The notes below the pieces were generated by a model. It saw only the letters and a list, made by a program, of their open reading frames with translations, was not told the DNA's origin and did no database searches. Positions 1 through 8,494 of a DNA stretch of 64,000 bases are shown in pieces. The position numbers and the translations under genes are program-made. Numbering within the stretch: position 1 is the stretch's first letter; each line of letters opens with the position of its first letter. The DNA is taken from positions 60,504-124,503 of the forward strand of contig CAZETS010000001.1 in assembly GCA_964515335.1 (NCBI GenBank). Direction: 5' to 3'. The stretch comes from TMED88 sp964515335 (GTDB taxonomy: Bacteria; Myxococcota_A; UBA9160; UBA4427).

Positions 1-109
1 CGCGCCGCACGCTCGGCACCTCGCGCTGGCAGAAATCGCACGCCATCACGGAAGGCGTCGCGCCCTCCCCCCCTGCTTGGGCTTCCACGTCGCGCTCGGC
101 ATCCGTCAT
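1..109 (-). CDS. Truncated Cys-motif protein (N-terminal part only)
   Basis: Only the first 36 codons are visible; the gene runs off the left edge. Its ATG overlaps the stop of the DciA-like gene in an ATGA arrangement, so it is probably translationally coupled and is the last visible member of the alr-purH operon. About 22 acidic, Gly-rich residues are followed by CDFC (Cys24, Cys27), which could be half of a zinc knuckle. The second Cys pair would have to lie outside the window. No family can be named from this much sequence. Confidence 0.5.
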   Translation of the reverse strand, partial: MTDAERDVEAQAGGEGATPSVMACDFCQREVPSVRR

Positions 110-438
110 GGTTCGGGAGTATATCCGACGCGGAAGCGCAGGTCGTCCGGCGCATCCTCACCCAGGCGGGCGGCGAGCGCGGCCAGGATCTCGCGGCGCC
201 GGATCTGCAGCTGCTGGCACCAGACGCTGGTGTCGACCGACACTTCGAGGACGCGGCCGCGCAGGCCCAGCGGCCGGCTGTGACTGGCCACCTCGGGACC
301 GACCGCCTCCTCCCAGTGCTCGCCCACCCGCCAGGCGGTCGCCGCCACATCGAGACCGAGGTCGTCGAGCACCTGGCCGACCACCGTCCCGACCGCCTTG
401 GGCTGGCTCTTGCGGCGCCCGCGTCGCGCAGGCGTCAT
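106..438 (-). CDS. DUF721 / DciA-like protein
   Basis: This is a 110-residue basic protein. It has the DUF721 pattern: an N-terminal Arg/Lys-rich stretch, a central HWEEAVGPEVASHSRP-like segment and a C-terminal part ending in RFRVGY. DUF721 includes DciA, which helps load the replicative helicase DnaB in bacteria that lack DnaC; that role is transferred from the family. The start is the ATG at 438 because it overlaps the stop of the DUF1015 gene (ATGA). Longer frames upstream run antiparallel to that gene and are shadows. The same overlap recurs at its 3' end, so the gene is in the middle of a coupled operon. Confidence 0.75.
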   Translation of the reverse strand: MTPARRGRRKSQPKAVGTVVGQVLDDLGLDVAATAWRVGEHWEEAVGPEVASHSRPLGLRGRVLEVSVDTSVWCQQLQIRRREILAALAARLGEDAPDDLRFRVGYTPEP

Positions 439-1718
439 CGCGCCTCGCGGTGCACGCGGAAGACCATGCCGGTGGGCACCTTCGGATAGAAGAACGTCGA
501 TTTCTGCGGCATCACCTCGCCTGCCCCGGTCACCCTGAAGACGTCGTCCGGCGAGAGCGGATTCAGGTAGAGGGCCACGCTTCCGGCGCCCCCGCGGACA
601 TCCTGCGCGGCGCGCGCCGCACTCTTGGGAAAGCTCACCGCGCCGCCGCGGATGTCGTCGGTCGACAGGCCGAACACGCCGCCGATCACGTCGCGCTCGA
701 GCACGCGCACCATCAGCTCGTCGCCGAGCGGAGCGTCGCGCCAGAAGATCCGCAGCCGACCGTCGCCCGGGTCGGCCGCGAAGGCGGGGCGCTCGGCGAG
801 CTTGGCGAGCTCTTCGGTGGCGGTCGCGGCCGCCGCCTCGGCGCCCTCGACCGGGACGTAGCGGCACTCCCAACCCGGCAGCCGCTCGCGCCAGGCGTCG
901 TCGCTCGGCGCCTCGCCGCGAAGGATCACGCGGTGGATCGGCAGCAGCAGGCTGCCCGGCGCGTAGGCGTTCGAGAAGAACGCCAGCGTCGCCTCGAAGG
1001 GCGCGTCCGGATCGACGGCCCCGGCCGCCTCCCGGCGCTCGCGGCGGTACTCGAGCGCCGTCTCGTAGCGATGGTGCCCGTCGGCGATCACACAGGGGCG
1101 CTCGCCCATGAAGCCCTGCAACGTCGCGATCGCGGCCGGGTCGGTGAGCCTCGCCAGCTCGTACTCGACACCCGCATCGTCACGCGCCGTACCCAGCAGC
1201 TCGCCGGCCTCCGCGAAGGCCGACTCGAGGATCGCTGCCGTCTCGCCGTCGCGATCCTGGTAGAGCATGAAGACGCTCGAGAGGTTGGCCTCGGCGGCGC
1301 GCAGCAGGCGCAGCCGGTCGGCCTTGGGTCCCGCCAGGGTGCGCTCGTGGGGCAGCACCACGCGCTCGTCGTACTCGGCGAGGCCGAGCTCGGCAAAGAA
1401 GCCGACGCGCTCGAGCCGGGAGCCGTCGGGCGCCGAGAAGCGCTGCTTCATCACGTAGTAGCCCGGCTCGGCGTCCTGCAGCAGCACGCCGCTGCGCCGC
1501 CAGGCATCGAGGGTGTCGGCGATCTGCGAGTAGTCGGTGCCGGCCTCGTCCGCGACGTCACGCGTCAGCTCGAAGCGGATGGCGTTGTGGGGATCGCGAT
1601 CGAAGAAGGCGCCGCGCTCGTCGGCGGCGATCACGTCGTAGGGGGGCACCACGACCTTCGAGAGCTCGACGCGAGCCGTGTCGTAGCGCACGCCTTGAAA
1701 GGGACGGACTACCGTCAT
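435..1718 (-). CDS. DUF1015 family protein
   Basis: The product is 427 residues, the normal length for DUF1015. The family hallmarks are visible: an N-terminal VVPPYDVI segment (near residues 23-30), NAIRFELT, and the central GHHRYETAL motif. The biochemical function of the family is not established; it is usually found beside amino acid and housekeeping genes in GC-rich bacteria. The ATG overlaps the stop of the tsaC-like gene upstream, and its own stop overlaps the DciA-like start, so all three are probably translated in a coupled way. Confidence 0.85.
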   Translation of the reverse strand: MTVVRPFQGVRYDTARVELSKVVVPPYDVIAADERGAFFDRDPHNAIRFELTRDVADEAGTDYSQIADTLDAWRRSGVLLQDAEPGYYVMKQRFSAPDGSRLERVGFFAELGLAEYDERVVLPHERTLAGPKADRLRLLRAAEANLSSVFMLYQDRDGETAAILESAFAEAGELLGTARDDAGVEYELARLTDPAAIATLQGFMGERPCVIADGHHRYETALEYRRERREAAGAVDPDAPFEATLAFFSNAYAPGSLLLPIHRVILRGEAPSDDAWRERLPGWECRYVPVEGAEAAAATATEELAKLAERPAFAADPGDGRLRIFWRDAPLGDELMVRVLERDVIGGVFGLSTDDIRGGAVSFPKSAARAAQDVRGGAGSVALYLNPLSPDDVFRVTGAGEVMPQKSTFFYPKVPTGMVFRVHREAR

Positions 1719-2473
1719 GCGTTCTGTTCTCCAGGTGGATCGGATGGGGTCGAAGCCGCCGGGCCGGCCCCGCCGGCCCGCTGCGCCAGATCGATGCCGA
1801 GCGCCGACAGCGCGGCGGCATCGAGGCCGCCCTCACGCAGCAGCGTGGCCGGGCGGGTCGTCATGTCGAGCACGCTCGTCGGCGCACCGCCGCCCGCGTC
1901 GTCGCCGGCCGGGTCGAGCACGTGGGGCGCCTGCTCGCCGCGACACAGCGCGCGCGCCGCCGCCAGATCGCCGGCAGGCGGCTCGCCGCTTCGATTGAGG
2001 CTGGTGGCCGTGAGCGGACCGATCCCGGCCCGCTCGGCGGCTCGCGCCAGCGCGGCGGCCACCGGGTGCGAGCTGCAGCGTACCCCGATGGCACCGTCCG
2101 CCCGGGCGACGCCGCGCGCGTACGCGCGCCGGGCCGGCAGCACGAGCGTCAGCGGACCCGGCCAGACCCGCGCGGCGAGCCGCCGGGCGTCGGGCGGCGC
2201 ATCGATGCCTAGCGGGTCGAGCGCCTCGACGGACGAGACCAGCACCGAGACGGGCTGATCGGCGTCGCGCCCCTTCCAGGTGCGGAGCGCCTGCATGGCG
2301 GCCTCGGAGCCGGCGCACGCCGCGAGCCCCCAGACCGTCTCCGTGGGAAAGGCGACGAGCCGGTCGTCGCCCAGCGCGGAGACGGCGGCGTCTACGGCGT
2401 CGGCCAGCCGAGCGCTTTCCGCCGTTGGTCCGCCGACCGGACCGCTGTGCACGCTGCACGCCACCGACCGCAC
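1715..2473 (-). CDS. tsaC: L-threonylcarbamoyladenylate synthase (TsaC/Sua5/YrdC)
   Basis: The product makes threonylcarbamoyl-AMP from Thr, bicarbonate and ATP, the first step of the t6A37 modification of ANN-decoding tRNAs. The sequence shows AFPTETVWGL near residue 41, the KGRDADQPVSVLV substrate-binding motif, and ATSLNRSGEP, equivalent to the family SxN loop. At 252 residues it carries the YrdC domain plus a short tail and lacks a full Sua5 C-terminal domain. The GTG at 2473 is the longest option; GTG codons at 2464 and 2452 would trim a non-conserved leader. It lies 6 bp after purD and overlaps the DUF1015 gene. Confidence 0.88.
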   Translation of the reverse strand: MRSVACSVHSGPVGGPTAESARLADAVDAAVSALGDDRLVAFPTETVWGLAACAGSEAAMQALRTWKGRDADQPVSVLVSSVEALDPLGIDAPPDARRLAARVWPGPLTLVLPARRAYARGVARADGAIGVRCSSHPVAAALARAAERAGIGPLTATSLNRSGEPPAGDLAAARALCRGEQAPHVLDPAGDDAGGGAPTSVLDMTTRPATLLREGGLDAAALSALGIDLAQRAGGAGPAASTPSDPPGEQNA

Positions 2474-2479
2474 GTCGTC

Positions 2480-3787
2480 TCAGCGATCGAGCGCCCGCGC
2501 CGCGATGTCGCGCCGCAGCTGCACGCCCTCGAAGTCGATCGCATCCGCGGCCGCGTAGGCGCGGTCGCGGGCCTCCTTGACGGTCGCGCCTCGTGCCGTC
2601 ACGCCGAGCACCCGCCCGCCGTTGGTCTGGAAGCCGCCGCCCTCGCGCGCCCGCGTGCCCGCGTGGAAGACCACCACCCGCTCGTCCGCCTCGGCGTCCT
2701 CGATGCCCTCGATCGCCTTGCCCTTCTCGTAGTCGCGCGGATAGCCCGCCGAGGCGAGCACGACGCAGACCGCCGCCTCGCCCCACGTCAGAGCGTCGAC
2801 GCCGTCGAGCGCACCCCGGGCCGCGCCGTCGAGCAGCGGCACCAGGTCGCCCTGCATGCGCACCATCAGGGGCTGCGTCTCGGGATCGCCGAAGCGCACG
2901 TTGAACTCGATCACCGACGGGTCGCCGGCGGCGTCGATCATCAGACCGACGAAGAGCACCCCCGAGTAGGGGTGGCCCTCGGCCGCCATGCCGCGGATGG
3001 CCGGGTCGACGATGCGCTCGCGGATGCGCCGCTCGACCGCCTCGCTCACGATCGGCGCCGGCGAGTACGCCCCCATGCCCCCGGTGTTCTCGCCCTGGTC
3101 GCCGTCCAGAGCCCGCTTGTGGTCCTGCGCGGCCGCCAGGGTCACGATGTGCTCGCCGTCGCTGATCGCGTAGTAGGACGCCTCCTCGCCGCGCAGCCAG
3201 TCCTCGACGACGACCGAGCGCCCGGCGTCGCCGAAGCGCCGATCGGCCATGATCTCGCGCAATGCGTGCTCGGCGTCGGCCACTGTCTCGCACATCGCCA
3301 CGCCCTTGCCCGCGGCCAGCCCGTCGGCCTTGACGACGCAAGGGCCGTCCTGCTCTCTCACGTGGGCGAGCGCCGCGTCGAGATCGTCGAACACGCGGTG
3401 GCCGGCGGTCGGGATGCCGTGGCGCTCCATGAAGGCCTTGGCGAAAGACTTGCTGCCCTCCAGCCGGGCCGCCGCCGCCGAGGGGCCGAAGGTCGCGACG
3501 CCCGCCTCGCGCAGGCGGTCCGCCAGCCCGTCGACCAGCGGGTCCTCGGGACCGACGACGACCAGGTCGACCGATTCGTCGCCAGCGAGCTTCAGGATGG
3601 CGTCGGCATCGCCCGCGCGAACGTCCGGGAAGCAGCTCGCGACGCCGGCGATGGCGTCGCTGCCCGGCGCGGCCAGGACTGCCTCGACGCACGGGCTCTG
3701 CGCGATCTTCCAGGCGAGCGCGTGCTCGCGCCCTCCGGAGCCGACGACGAGGACACGCCGCTTCGATTCGGCCGAGATGGTCGTCAT
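2480..3787 (-). CDS. purD: Phosphoribosylamine-glycine ligase
   Basis: The 435-residue product is PurD (GAR synthetase), the second step of de novo purine synthesis, joining glycine to phosphoribosylamine with ATP. The N-terminal VLVVGSGGREHALAWK loop is diagnostic. The ATP-grasp core is clear in PCVVKADGLAAGKGV and in GENTGGMGAYSPAP and VIEFNVRFGDPE. The length is typical. It starts 23 bp after the purH stop on the same strand, so the two purine genes are almost certainly cotranscribed. Confidence 0.95.
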   Translation of the reverse strand: MTTISAESKRRVLVVGSGGREHALAWKIAQSPCVEAVLAAPGSDAIAGVASCFPDVRAGDADAILKLAGDESVDLVVVGPEDPLVDGLADRLREAGVATFGPSAAAARLEGSKSFAKAFMERHGIPTAGHRVFDDLDAALAHVREQDGPCVVKADGLAAGKGVAMCETVADAEHALREIMADRRFGDAGRSVVVEDWLRGEEASYYAISDGEHIVTLAAAQDHKRALDGDQGENTGGMGAYSPAPIVSEAVERRIRERIVDPAIRGMAAEGHPYSGVLFVGLMIDAAGDPSVIEFNVRFGDPETQPLMVRMQGDLVPLLDGAARGALDGVDALTWGEAAVCVVLASAGYPRDYEKGKAIEGIEDAEADERVVVFHAGTRAREGGGFQTNGGRVLGVTARGATVKEARDRAYAAADAIDFEGVQLRRDIAARALDR

Positions 3788-3810
3788 GCGAGTGCCGAGA
3801 GCCCTCAGCC

Positions 3811-5382
3811 CTAGTGGCGGAAGTGCCGGACGCCCGTGAAGAGCATCGGGATGCCGAGGCGATCCGCCGCCTCGATGACCAGCTCGTCACGGTTCGAGCC
3901 ACCCGGCTGGATGACCGCGCGGGCGCCGGCCTCGACCGCGGCCTCGAGGCCGTCCGGGAAGGGAAAGAAGGCATCGCTGGCCAGCACCGATCCGTCGAGC
4001 GAGAGCCCCACGCGCGCGGCCTTGGCGACGGCATTGTGCACGGCATCCACCCGCGACGTCGCGCCGCCGCCCACACCGAGCGTCTTCGTCTCGTCGGCGA
4101 ACACGATGGCGTTGCTCTTGACGTGCTTCACGACCCGCCAGGCGAAGCCGAGCGCCGTGCGCTGCTCGTCGCTCGGCTGTGCCTTCGTGACCACCTTCGC
4201 GCCGTCGAGCTCGTCCACCGAAGCGTCGGGCTGCTGGAGCAGGACGCCACCATAGACCCGCCGCCACTCGAGCTGCCCGGCGTCGAGGCGCCCGGCGTCG
4301 AAGGCGAGCAGCCGGCGGTTCTTCTTCTTGCGCAGCAGCTCGAGGGCGTCGGCCTCGAAGCCCGGCGCCACCAGCACCTCGGTGAAGATCTCGTCCACCG
4401 CCTCGGCGAGGCCGAGGTCGAAGGGCCGGTTGCAGACGATGATGCCGCCGAAGGGCGAGTCGGGATCGGTCTCGAAAGCGTGCCGGTAGGCCTCGGCGGG
4501 GGACGCCCCGGCCCCCACGCCGCAGGGGGTGTTGTGCTTGAGAATGCCAACGGCGACGCGACCTTGGGGACTGAAGTCGAGAATCAGCCCGAGGGCGGCC
4601 TGGACGTCCACCAGGTTGTTGTACGACAGCTCCTTGCCGTGCAGCTGCTCGACCGCGTCGAGGAATCCGCCGTAGACCGCCGCCGCCTGATGGGGATTCT
4701 CGCCGTAGCGAAGCGTGCCGGCCCGGGAGAGCCCGACCACCAGCTTGTCGGGGAACGGATCCTCGTCGGGCTCCTCGAGACGACGGGCCAGCCAGCCCTG
4801 GATCGCGGCGTCGTAGCCCGCCGTGTGCCGGAATGCCTTCAGGGCCAGGCGCTGCCGGGTCGCCTGCGAGAGGCCCTGCTTCTCGCCGAGCTCGGCGAGC
4901 ACCCCCGCGTAGTCGGCCGGGTCGCAGAGCACGCCCACGTAGGCGTGGTTCTTCGCCGCCGAGCGCAGCATCGACGGCCCGCCGATGTCGATCTTCTCGA
5001 TCGCGTCCGCGTAGGCGACGCCTTCCTGCGCGACGGTCTGCTCGAAGGGATAGAGGTTCACCACCACGAGGTCGATCGCCCCGATGCCGTGGGCCTCGAG
5101 GTCGCTGCGGTCTTCGTCGAGATCGCGGCGTGCCAGGATGCCGCCGTGGACCTTCGGGTGGAGGGTCTTGACGCGACCGCCGAGCATCTCGGGGCTGCCC
5201 GTCAGCTCGGCGACGTCGATCACGTCGAGGCCGGCCTCGCGCAGCGCACCCGCGGTGCCGCCGGAGGCGACGAGCTCGACGCCGAACGCGGCGAGCCCCC
5301 GTCCGAGCTCGACCAGACCCGCTTTGTCGGAAACGGAAAGCAGCGCGCGCGCCACGCGGCGCGGCGTGTCGGTGGGGGGCAT
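3811..5382 (-). CDS. purH: Bifunctional AICAR formyltransferase / IMP cyclohydrolase
   Basis: The 523-residue product carries out the last two steps to IMP. An N-terminal MGS-like cyclohydrolase domain (about residues 1-150) shows VASGGTAGALREAGL and the VKTLHPKVHGGILARRD motif. The formyltransferase domain shows KHNTPCGVG. The start is set at the ATG at 5382 because AGGAGG lies five bases upstream and the PurH N-terminus begins just after it. A longer reading frame continues back to 5616 but has no PurH homology. The gap to alr upstream is 73 bp, so cotranscription with alr is likely. Confidence 0.95.
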   Translation of the reverse strand: MPPTDTPRRVARALLSVSDKAGLVELGRGLAAFGVELVASGGTAGALREAGLDVIDVAELTGSPEMLGGRVKTLHPKVHGGILARRDLDEDRSDLEAHGIGAIDLVVVNLYPFEQTVAQEGVAYADAIEKIDIGGPSMLRSAAKNHAYVGVLCDPADYAGVLAELGEKQGLSQATRQRLALKAFRHTAGYDAAIQGWLARRLEEPDEDPFPDKLVVGLSRAGTLRYGENPHQAAAVYGGFLDAVEQLHGKELSYNNLVDVQAALGLILDFSPQGRVAVGILKHNTPCGVGAGASPAEAYRHAFETDPDSPFGGIIVCNRPFDLGLAEAVDEIFTEVLVAPGFEADALELLRKKKNRRLLAFDAGRLDAGQLEWRRVYGGVLLQQPDASVDELDGAKVVTKAQPSDEQRTALGFAWRVVKHVKSNAIVFADETKTLGVGGGATSRVDAVHNAVAKAARVGLSLDGSVLASDAFFPFPDGLEAAVEAGARAVIQPGGSNRDELVIEAADRLGIPMLFTGVRHFRH

Positions 5383-5455
5383 CACGTCCTCCTGGAGGAG
5401 TGAGGGGCTAGCGGTGGGGGAACGTGGGGGTTTGTACCGGCGTGTCCCGGCGAAG

Positions 5456-6703
5456 TCAATCGAACGAATCGTTGCCTTCTTCGAGGCTGAGATGCCTGCG
5501 GGGCAGGCGCTCTCCGACGCGCACGAGCAGCTCGTAGGCGAGGGTTCCGGCCGCCCGCGCCTGGTCCTCGACCGCGATGCCGGGGCCCGGCCCGAAGCCC
5601 GGCACGGGCGCGGCATCCGGGTCCCGCGCTGCCTGCGGGTCGCCGGGCGCGCCGATCAAGGTGACCTCGTCGCCGAGCGCGACCCTTGCCGCCCCCGCAG
5701 CTCTCTCGGCACCCGCAGCCTGCCCCGCACCGACGTCGACCGTCACGTAGTCCATCGAGACCCGGCCCACGATCGGGCGCACCGCTCCGGCCAGCCACAC
5801 GGCGCCGCAGCTCGACAGCGAGCGCAGCACGCCGTCCGCGTAGCCGATGGGCACCGTCGCGATGCGGGTGGCCCGCGCGGCCCGCCAGGTCGCCGAGTAG
5901 CCCACCGCTGCCCCGGCCGGCGCCTCGCGCAGCGCGGCCACGCGAGAGCGCACGCTCAGCACGGGGACGAGTCGACGCTCGGGGTCCTGGTGGTCGGCGC
6001 TGCGGGCGCCGTAGAGCATCAGGCCGGGACGCACGGCGTTGGCCTCGGGCAGGGCCTCCATGAGGGCCGGCCCGGCGAGCAGCGCCGCCGAGTTGGCGGC
6101 GTGGATCAGCGGCGGCACGACGCCGCGCTCGCGCGCCGCCGCGAGCACCTCGCGAAACGCCGACAGCTGGGCGAGCGCGCTCTCGGGGCTCGGGTCGTCG
6201 GCACTCGCGAGGTGGGTATAGGCGCCCTCGAGTTCGAGCAGCGGGTCGGCCTCGATCTCGCCGAGCAGCGCCGGCGCGTGCTCGGGCGGTGCGCCCATGC
6301 GCCGCATCCCGGTGTCGACCTCGACCTGGACGCCGAGCGGCCGCCCTGCCCTCCGCGCCGCCTCGCGCAGCCGCGGCAAGCCCTCGGCGTCGTGTACGCA
6401 GAGGGTCAGCCCCGAGTCCGCCGCCACCGCGATCTGCCCGGGCTCGCGCGCACCGCCCATCACGAGCACCGGAGCCGAGATGCCGGCCTCGCGCAGTGCG
6501 GCGCCCTCGTGGACGTCGACGACGGCGAGCCGCGTACAGCCGGCTTCCACGAGCGCACGCGAGACCTCGGCGGCGCCGTGCCCGTAGCCGTCGGCCTTGA
6601 CGACCGCGATGACCTCCCGGCCGCCGGCCAGCGACCGGGTCGTGACGAGATTCGCGCGCAGCGCCGCCAGGTCGACGACGGCTCGGCCGGTCCGCTCTGC
6701 CAC
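5456..6703 (-). CDS. alr: Alanine racemase
   Basis: The product interconverts L- and D-alanine for peptidoglycan, using PLP. The Lys motif VVKADGYGHGA sits near residue 35-45. The second-domain segments GYSATWRA, VPIGYADG and RVSMDYVTVDVG carry the usual catalytic Tyr region. The start is a GTG at 6703, chosen because the conserved N-terminus (VDLAALRANL) begins eight codons later; the open frame further upstream is not alanine racemase and would run into thiS. At 415 residues it is longer than the usual 360-380. The excess is partly a Pro/Gly-rich insert close to the C-terminus. Confidence 0.9.
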   Translation of the reverse strand: MAERTGRAVVDLAALRANLVTTRSLAGGREVIAVVKADGYGHGAAEVSRALVEAGCTRLAVVDVHEGAALREAGISAPVLVMGGAREPGQIAVAADSGLTLCVHDAEGLPRLREAARRAGRPLGVQVEVDTGMRRMGAPPEHAPALLGEIEADPLLELEGAYTHLASADDPSPESALAQLSAFREVLAAARERGVVPPLIHAANSAALLAGPALMEALPEANAVRPGLMLYGARSADHQDPERRLVPVLSVRSRVAALREAPAGAAVGYSATWRAARATRIATVPIGYADGVLRSLSSCGAVWLAGAVRPIVGRVSMDYVTVDVGAGQAAGAERAAGAARVALGDEVTLIGAPGDPQAARDPDAAPVPGFGPGPGIAVEDQARAAGTLAYELLVRVGERLPRRHLSLEEGNDSFD

Positions 6704-6807
6704 GCGGGGCAGCGTACCAGCGGCAGGTGCACGGCGCCTCCGGTACGCTTGCCGCTTCCGCGAGCGCGCAGAGCGCGCCCCCAGCCAGCGGGAAGGTCGC
6801 GAAGCCG

Positions 6808-7035
6808 GTGTCCACCCAGCCCGCGCAGCAGGAGCACGAGATCGTCGTGAACGGCGCCGCGCAGCGTGTGCCGGTGGGCTGCTCGGTGGCGGGGCTGCTC
6901 GAGCGGCTCGAGATGGGCGGGCGGCGCGTGGCCGTCGCCCGCAACCGCCAGGTGGTACCGCGCTCCCGCTACGACGTCGTAGCGCTCGGCGCGGGCGACC
7001 ACGTCGAAATCCTCGAGGCGGTCGGAGGGGGATGA
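6808..7035 (+). CDS. thiS: Sulfur carrier protein ThiS
   Basis: ThiS is the small ubiquitin-like sulfur donor for the thiazole of thiamine. The product has the typical opening EIVVNGAAQRVP, the Leu-rich SVAGLLERLEM helix and the required Gly-Gly terminus (EAVGGG), which is adenylated and thiocarboxylated. The GTG at 6808 gives 75 residues, close to the usual 65-70. An earlier GTG at 6727 would add 27 non-conserved residues. GGAAGG lies about 11 bases upstream of 6808. The stop overlaps the thiG ATG. No THI-box (TPP riboswitch) core was seen between alr and thiS. Confidence 0.85.
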   Translation: MSTQPAQQEHEIVVNGAAQRVPVGCSVAGLLERLEMGGRRVAVARNRQVVPRSRYDVVALGAGDHVEILEAVGGG

Positions 7036-7841
7036 GGGGGATGGAGAAGATGTCCGAGCCGGGAATCGACGACGGCTTCCAGATCGGCGCGCGCAGCTTC
7101 CGCTCGCGGCTGATCATCGGCAGCGGCAAGTACGCCTCGTTCGAGCAGAACCTCGCGTGCGCCGAGGCCTCCGGGGCCGAGATCATCACCGTCGCCCTGC
7201 GGCGCGTGAACATGGACCCGAGCAAGGGCCCGAGCCTGCTCGACGTGATCTCGCCCGAGCGCTTCACCATCCTGCCGAACACCGCCGGCTGCTACACGGC
7301 CGACGACGCCATCACCACCGCGCGCCTCGGCCGCGAGCTGCTCGAAACCGATCTCGTGAAGCTCGAGGTGATCGGCGACGAGCGCACCCTCTACCCGGAC
7401 GTCGCCGCCACCCTCGAGGCGGCCGAGGTGCTGCTCGCCGACGGCTTCACGGTGCTGCCCTACATCACCGACGACCCGGTCGCGTGCCAGAAGCTCGCCG
7501 CGATGGGCTGCCCCGCCGTGATGCCGCTGGCCGCGCCGATCGGCAGCGGCATGGGGATCCGCAACCCGGCCTCGCTGCGCATCATCCTCGAGACCGTCGA
7601 GGTGCCGGTGATCGTCGACGCAGGCGTCGGCACGGCCAGCGACGCCGCCGTCGCGATGGAGCTCGGCGCCACCGCCGTGCTGATGAACACCGCCATCGCC
7701 GCCGCCAAGGAGCCGGAGAAGATGGCGCGCGCCATGCGGCTCGCCGTCGAGGCCGGGCGGCTCGCCTACACGGCCGGCCGCATGCCGATGCGCCTCTACG
7801 CGTCGGCTTCGAGCCCGCTCGACGGACTCGCCCGCTTCTGA
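7032..7841 (+). CDS. thiG: Thiazole synthase
   Basis: ThiG condenses deoxyxylulose phosphate, dehydroglycine and ThiS-thiocarboxylate into the thiazole phosphate. The TIM-barrel shows RSRLIIGSGKY, LPNTAGC, the LVKLEVIGD Lys region, MPLAAPIGSG and the phosphate-binding DAGVGTASDAAVAMELGA. From the ATG at 7032 the product is 269 residues. ATGs at 7041 and 7050 are also in frame, and the conserved region begins after all three. A strong GGAGGGG lies just before 7032, and the ATGA overlap with thiS favours that start. Glycine oxidase (ThiO) or ThiH, ThiF and ThiC are not in the window. Confidence 0.93.
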   Translation: MRGMEKMSEPGIDDGFQIGARSFRSRLIIGSGKYASFEQNLACAEASGAEIITVALRRVNMDPSKGPSLLDVISPERFTILPNTAGCYTADDAITTARLGRELLETDLVKLEVIGDERTLYPDVAATLEAAEVLLADGFTVLPYITDDPVACQKLAAMGCPAVMPLAAPIGSGMGIRNPASLRIILETVEVPVIVDAGVGTASDAAVAMELGATAVLMNTAIAAAKEPEKMARAMRLAVEAGRLAYTAGRMPMRLYASASSPLDGLARF

Positions 7842-8494
7842 GCCGCCGGCGAGCGAGCCTCGGCCTCGTCGTCGATCGGGCCTCGCTCGGCGGTCGCGTC
7901 GACGTGGTGGTCGGGGCCTGCGTGCGCGCCGGCGTCGACCGCATCCAGCTGCGCGACCGCTCGCTCGAGGGGGAGGAGTGGCTGGCGTTCGCCGACGCCG
8001 TGAGCGCCGCGGCGCGCCGCGCCGCGCCCGGCGTCGAGATCGTGGTCAACCGGCGCCTCGACGTGGCGCTTGCCAGCGGAGCGCAGGGCGTGCACCTCGG
8101 CTTCGACGCCCTCGCCATCGAGGACGCGCGGGCGCTGCTCGGGGCCGGCCGGCTGATCGGCGTGTCGACCCACGGCGTCGCGGAGGCCCGAGCGGCCTCC
8201 GCGGCCGGCGCCGACTACGTGCACCTCGCACCGGTCTTCCCGCCGCTCTCGAAGGCCGCGGAGCGGGCCCCGCTCGGGCCGGCAGCCGTGAGCGAAGCCG
8301 CGCGAGCGGGCATCGCCGTGATCGCCCAGGGCGGCGTCGAGGCCCGCCACGCAGCGGAGCTGGTCGCTGCCGGAGCGGCGGGCGTGGCCGTGACGGGGGC
8401 GATCCTGGGCGCCGAGGACCCCGAGAACGAAACACGCAGGCTACGCGAGGCGCTCGACCGGGCCGCTCAAGGAGGACCGGCGGTCCGTCGATGA
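7838..8494 (+). CDS. thiE: Thiamine-phosphate synthase family protein (ThiE/TenI-like)
   Basis: ThiE couples the pyrimidine and thiazole moieties into thiamine phosphate; TenI paralogues aromatise the thiazole. The barrel is complete: LGLVVDRASL, AGVDRIQLRDRSL, VVNRRLDVALASGAQGVHLG, IGVSTHGVAEARAA, AGADYVHLAPVF and IAQGGVEARHA. The usual HxGQ and TPTK segments read HLGFD and PPLSK, so a TenI-like role is possible. No ATG, GTG or TTG precedes the first conserved strand. The entry uses the CTG at 7838 that overlaps the thiG stop. The in-frame GTG at 7904 would remove the first beta strand. The stop overlaps the next gene (ATGA). Confidence 0.75.
   Translation: MSRRRASLGLVVDRASLGGRVDVVVGACVRAGVDRIQLRDRSLEGEEWLAFADAVSAAARRAAPGVEIVVNRRLDVALASGAQGVHLGFDALAIEDARALLGAGRLIGVSTHGVAEARAASAAGADYVHLAPVFPPLSKAAERAPLGPAAVSEAARAGIAVIAQGGVEARHAAELVAAGAAGVAVTGAILGAEDPENETRRLREALDRAAQGGPAVRR

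Noticed and set aside
108..2258. A 716-codon open frame on the plus strand opposite the DciA-like, DUF1015 and tsaC genes.
   Set aside because: It is a GC-rich antisense shadow; it has no conserved segments, and the minus-strand genes are certain.
6704..6807. A TPP riboswitch in front of thiS.
   Set aside because: The conserved CTGAGA and ACC..GATC type core sequences were not found on the plus strand.
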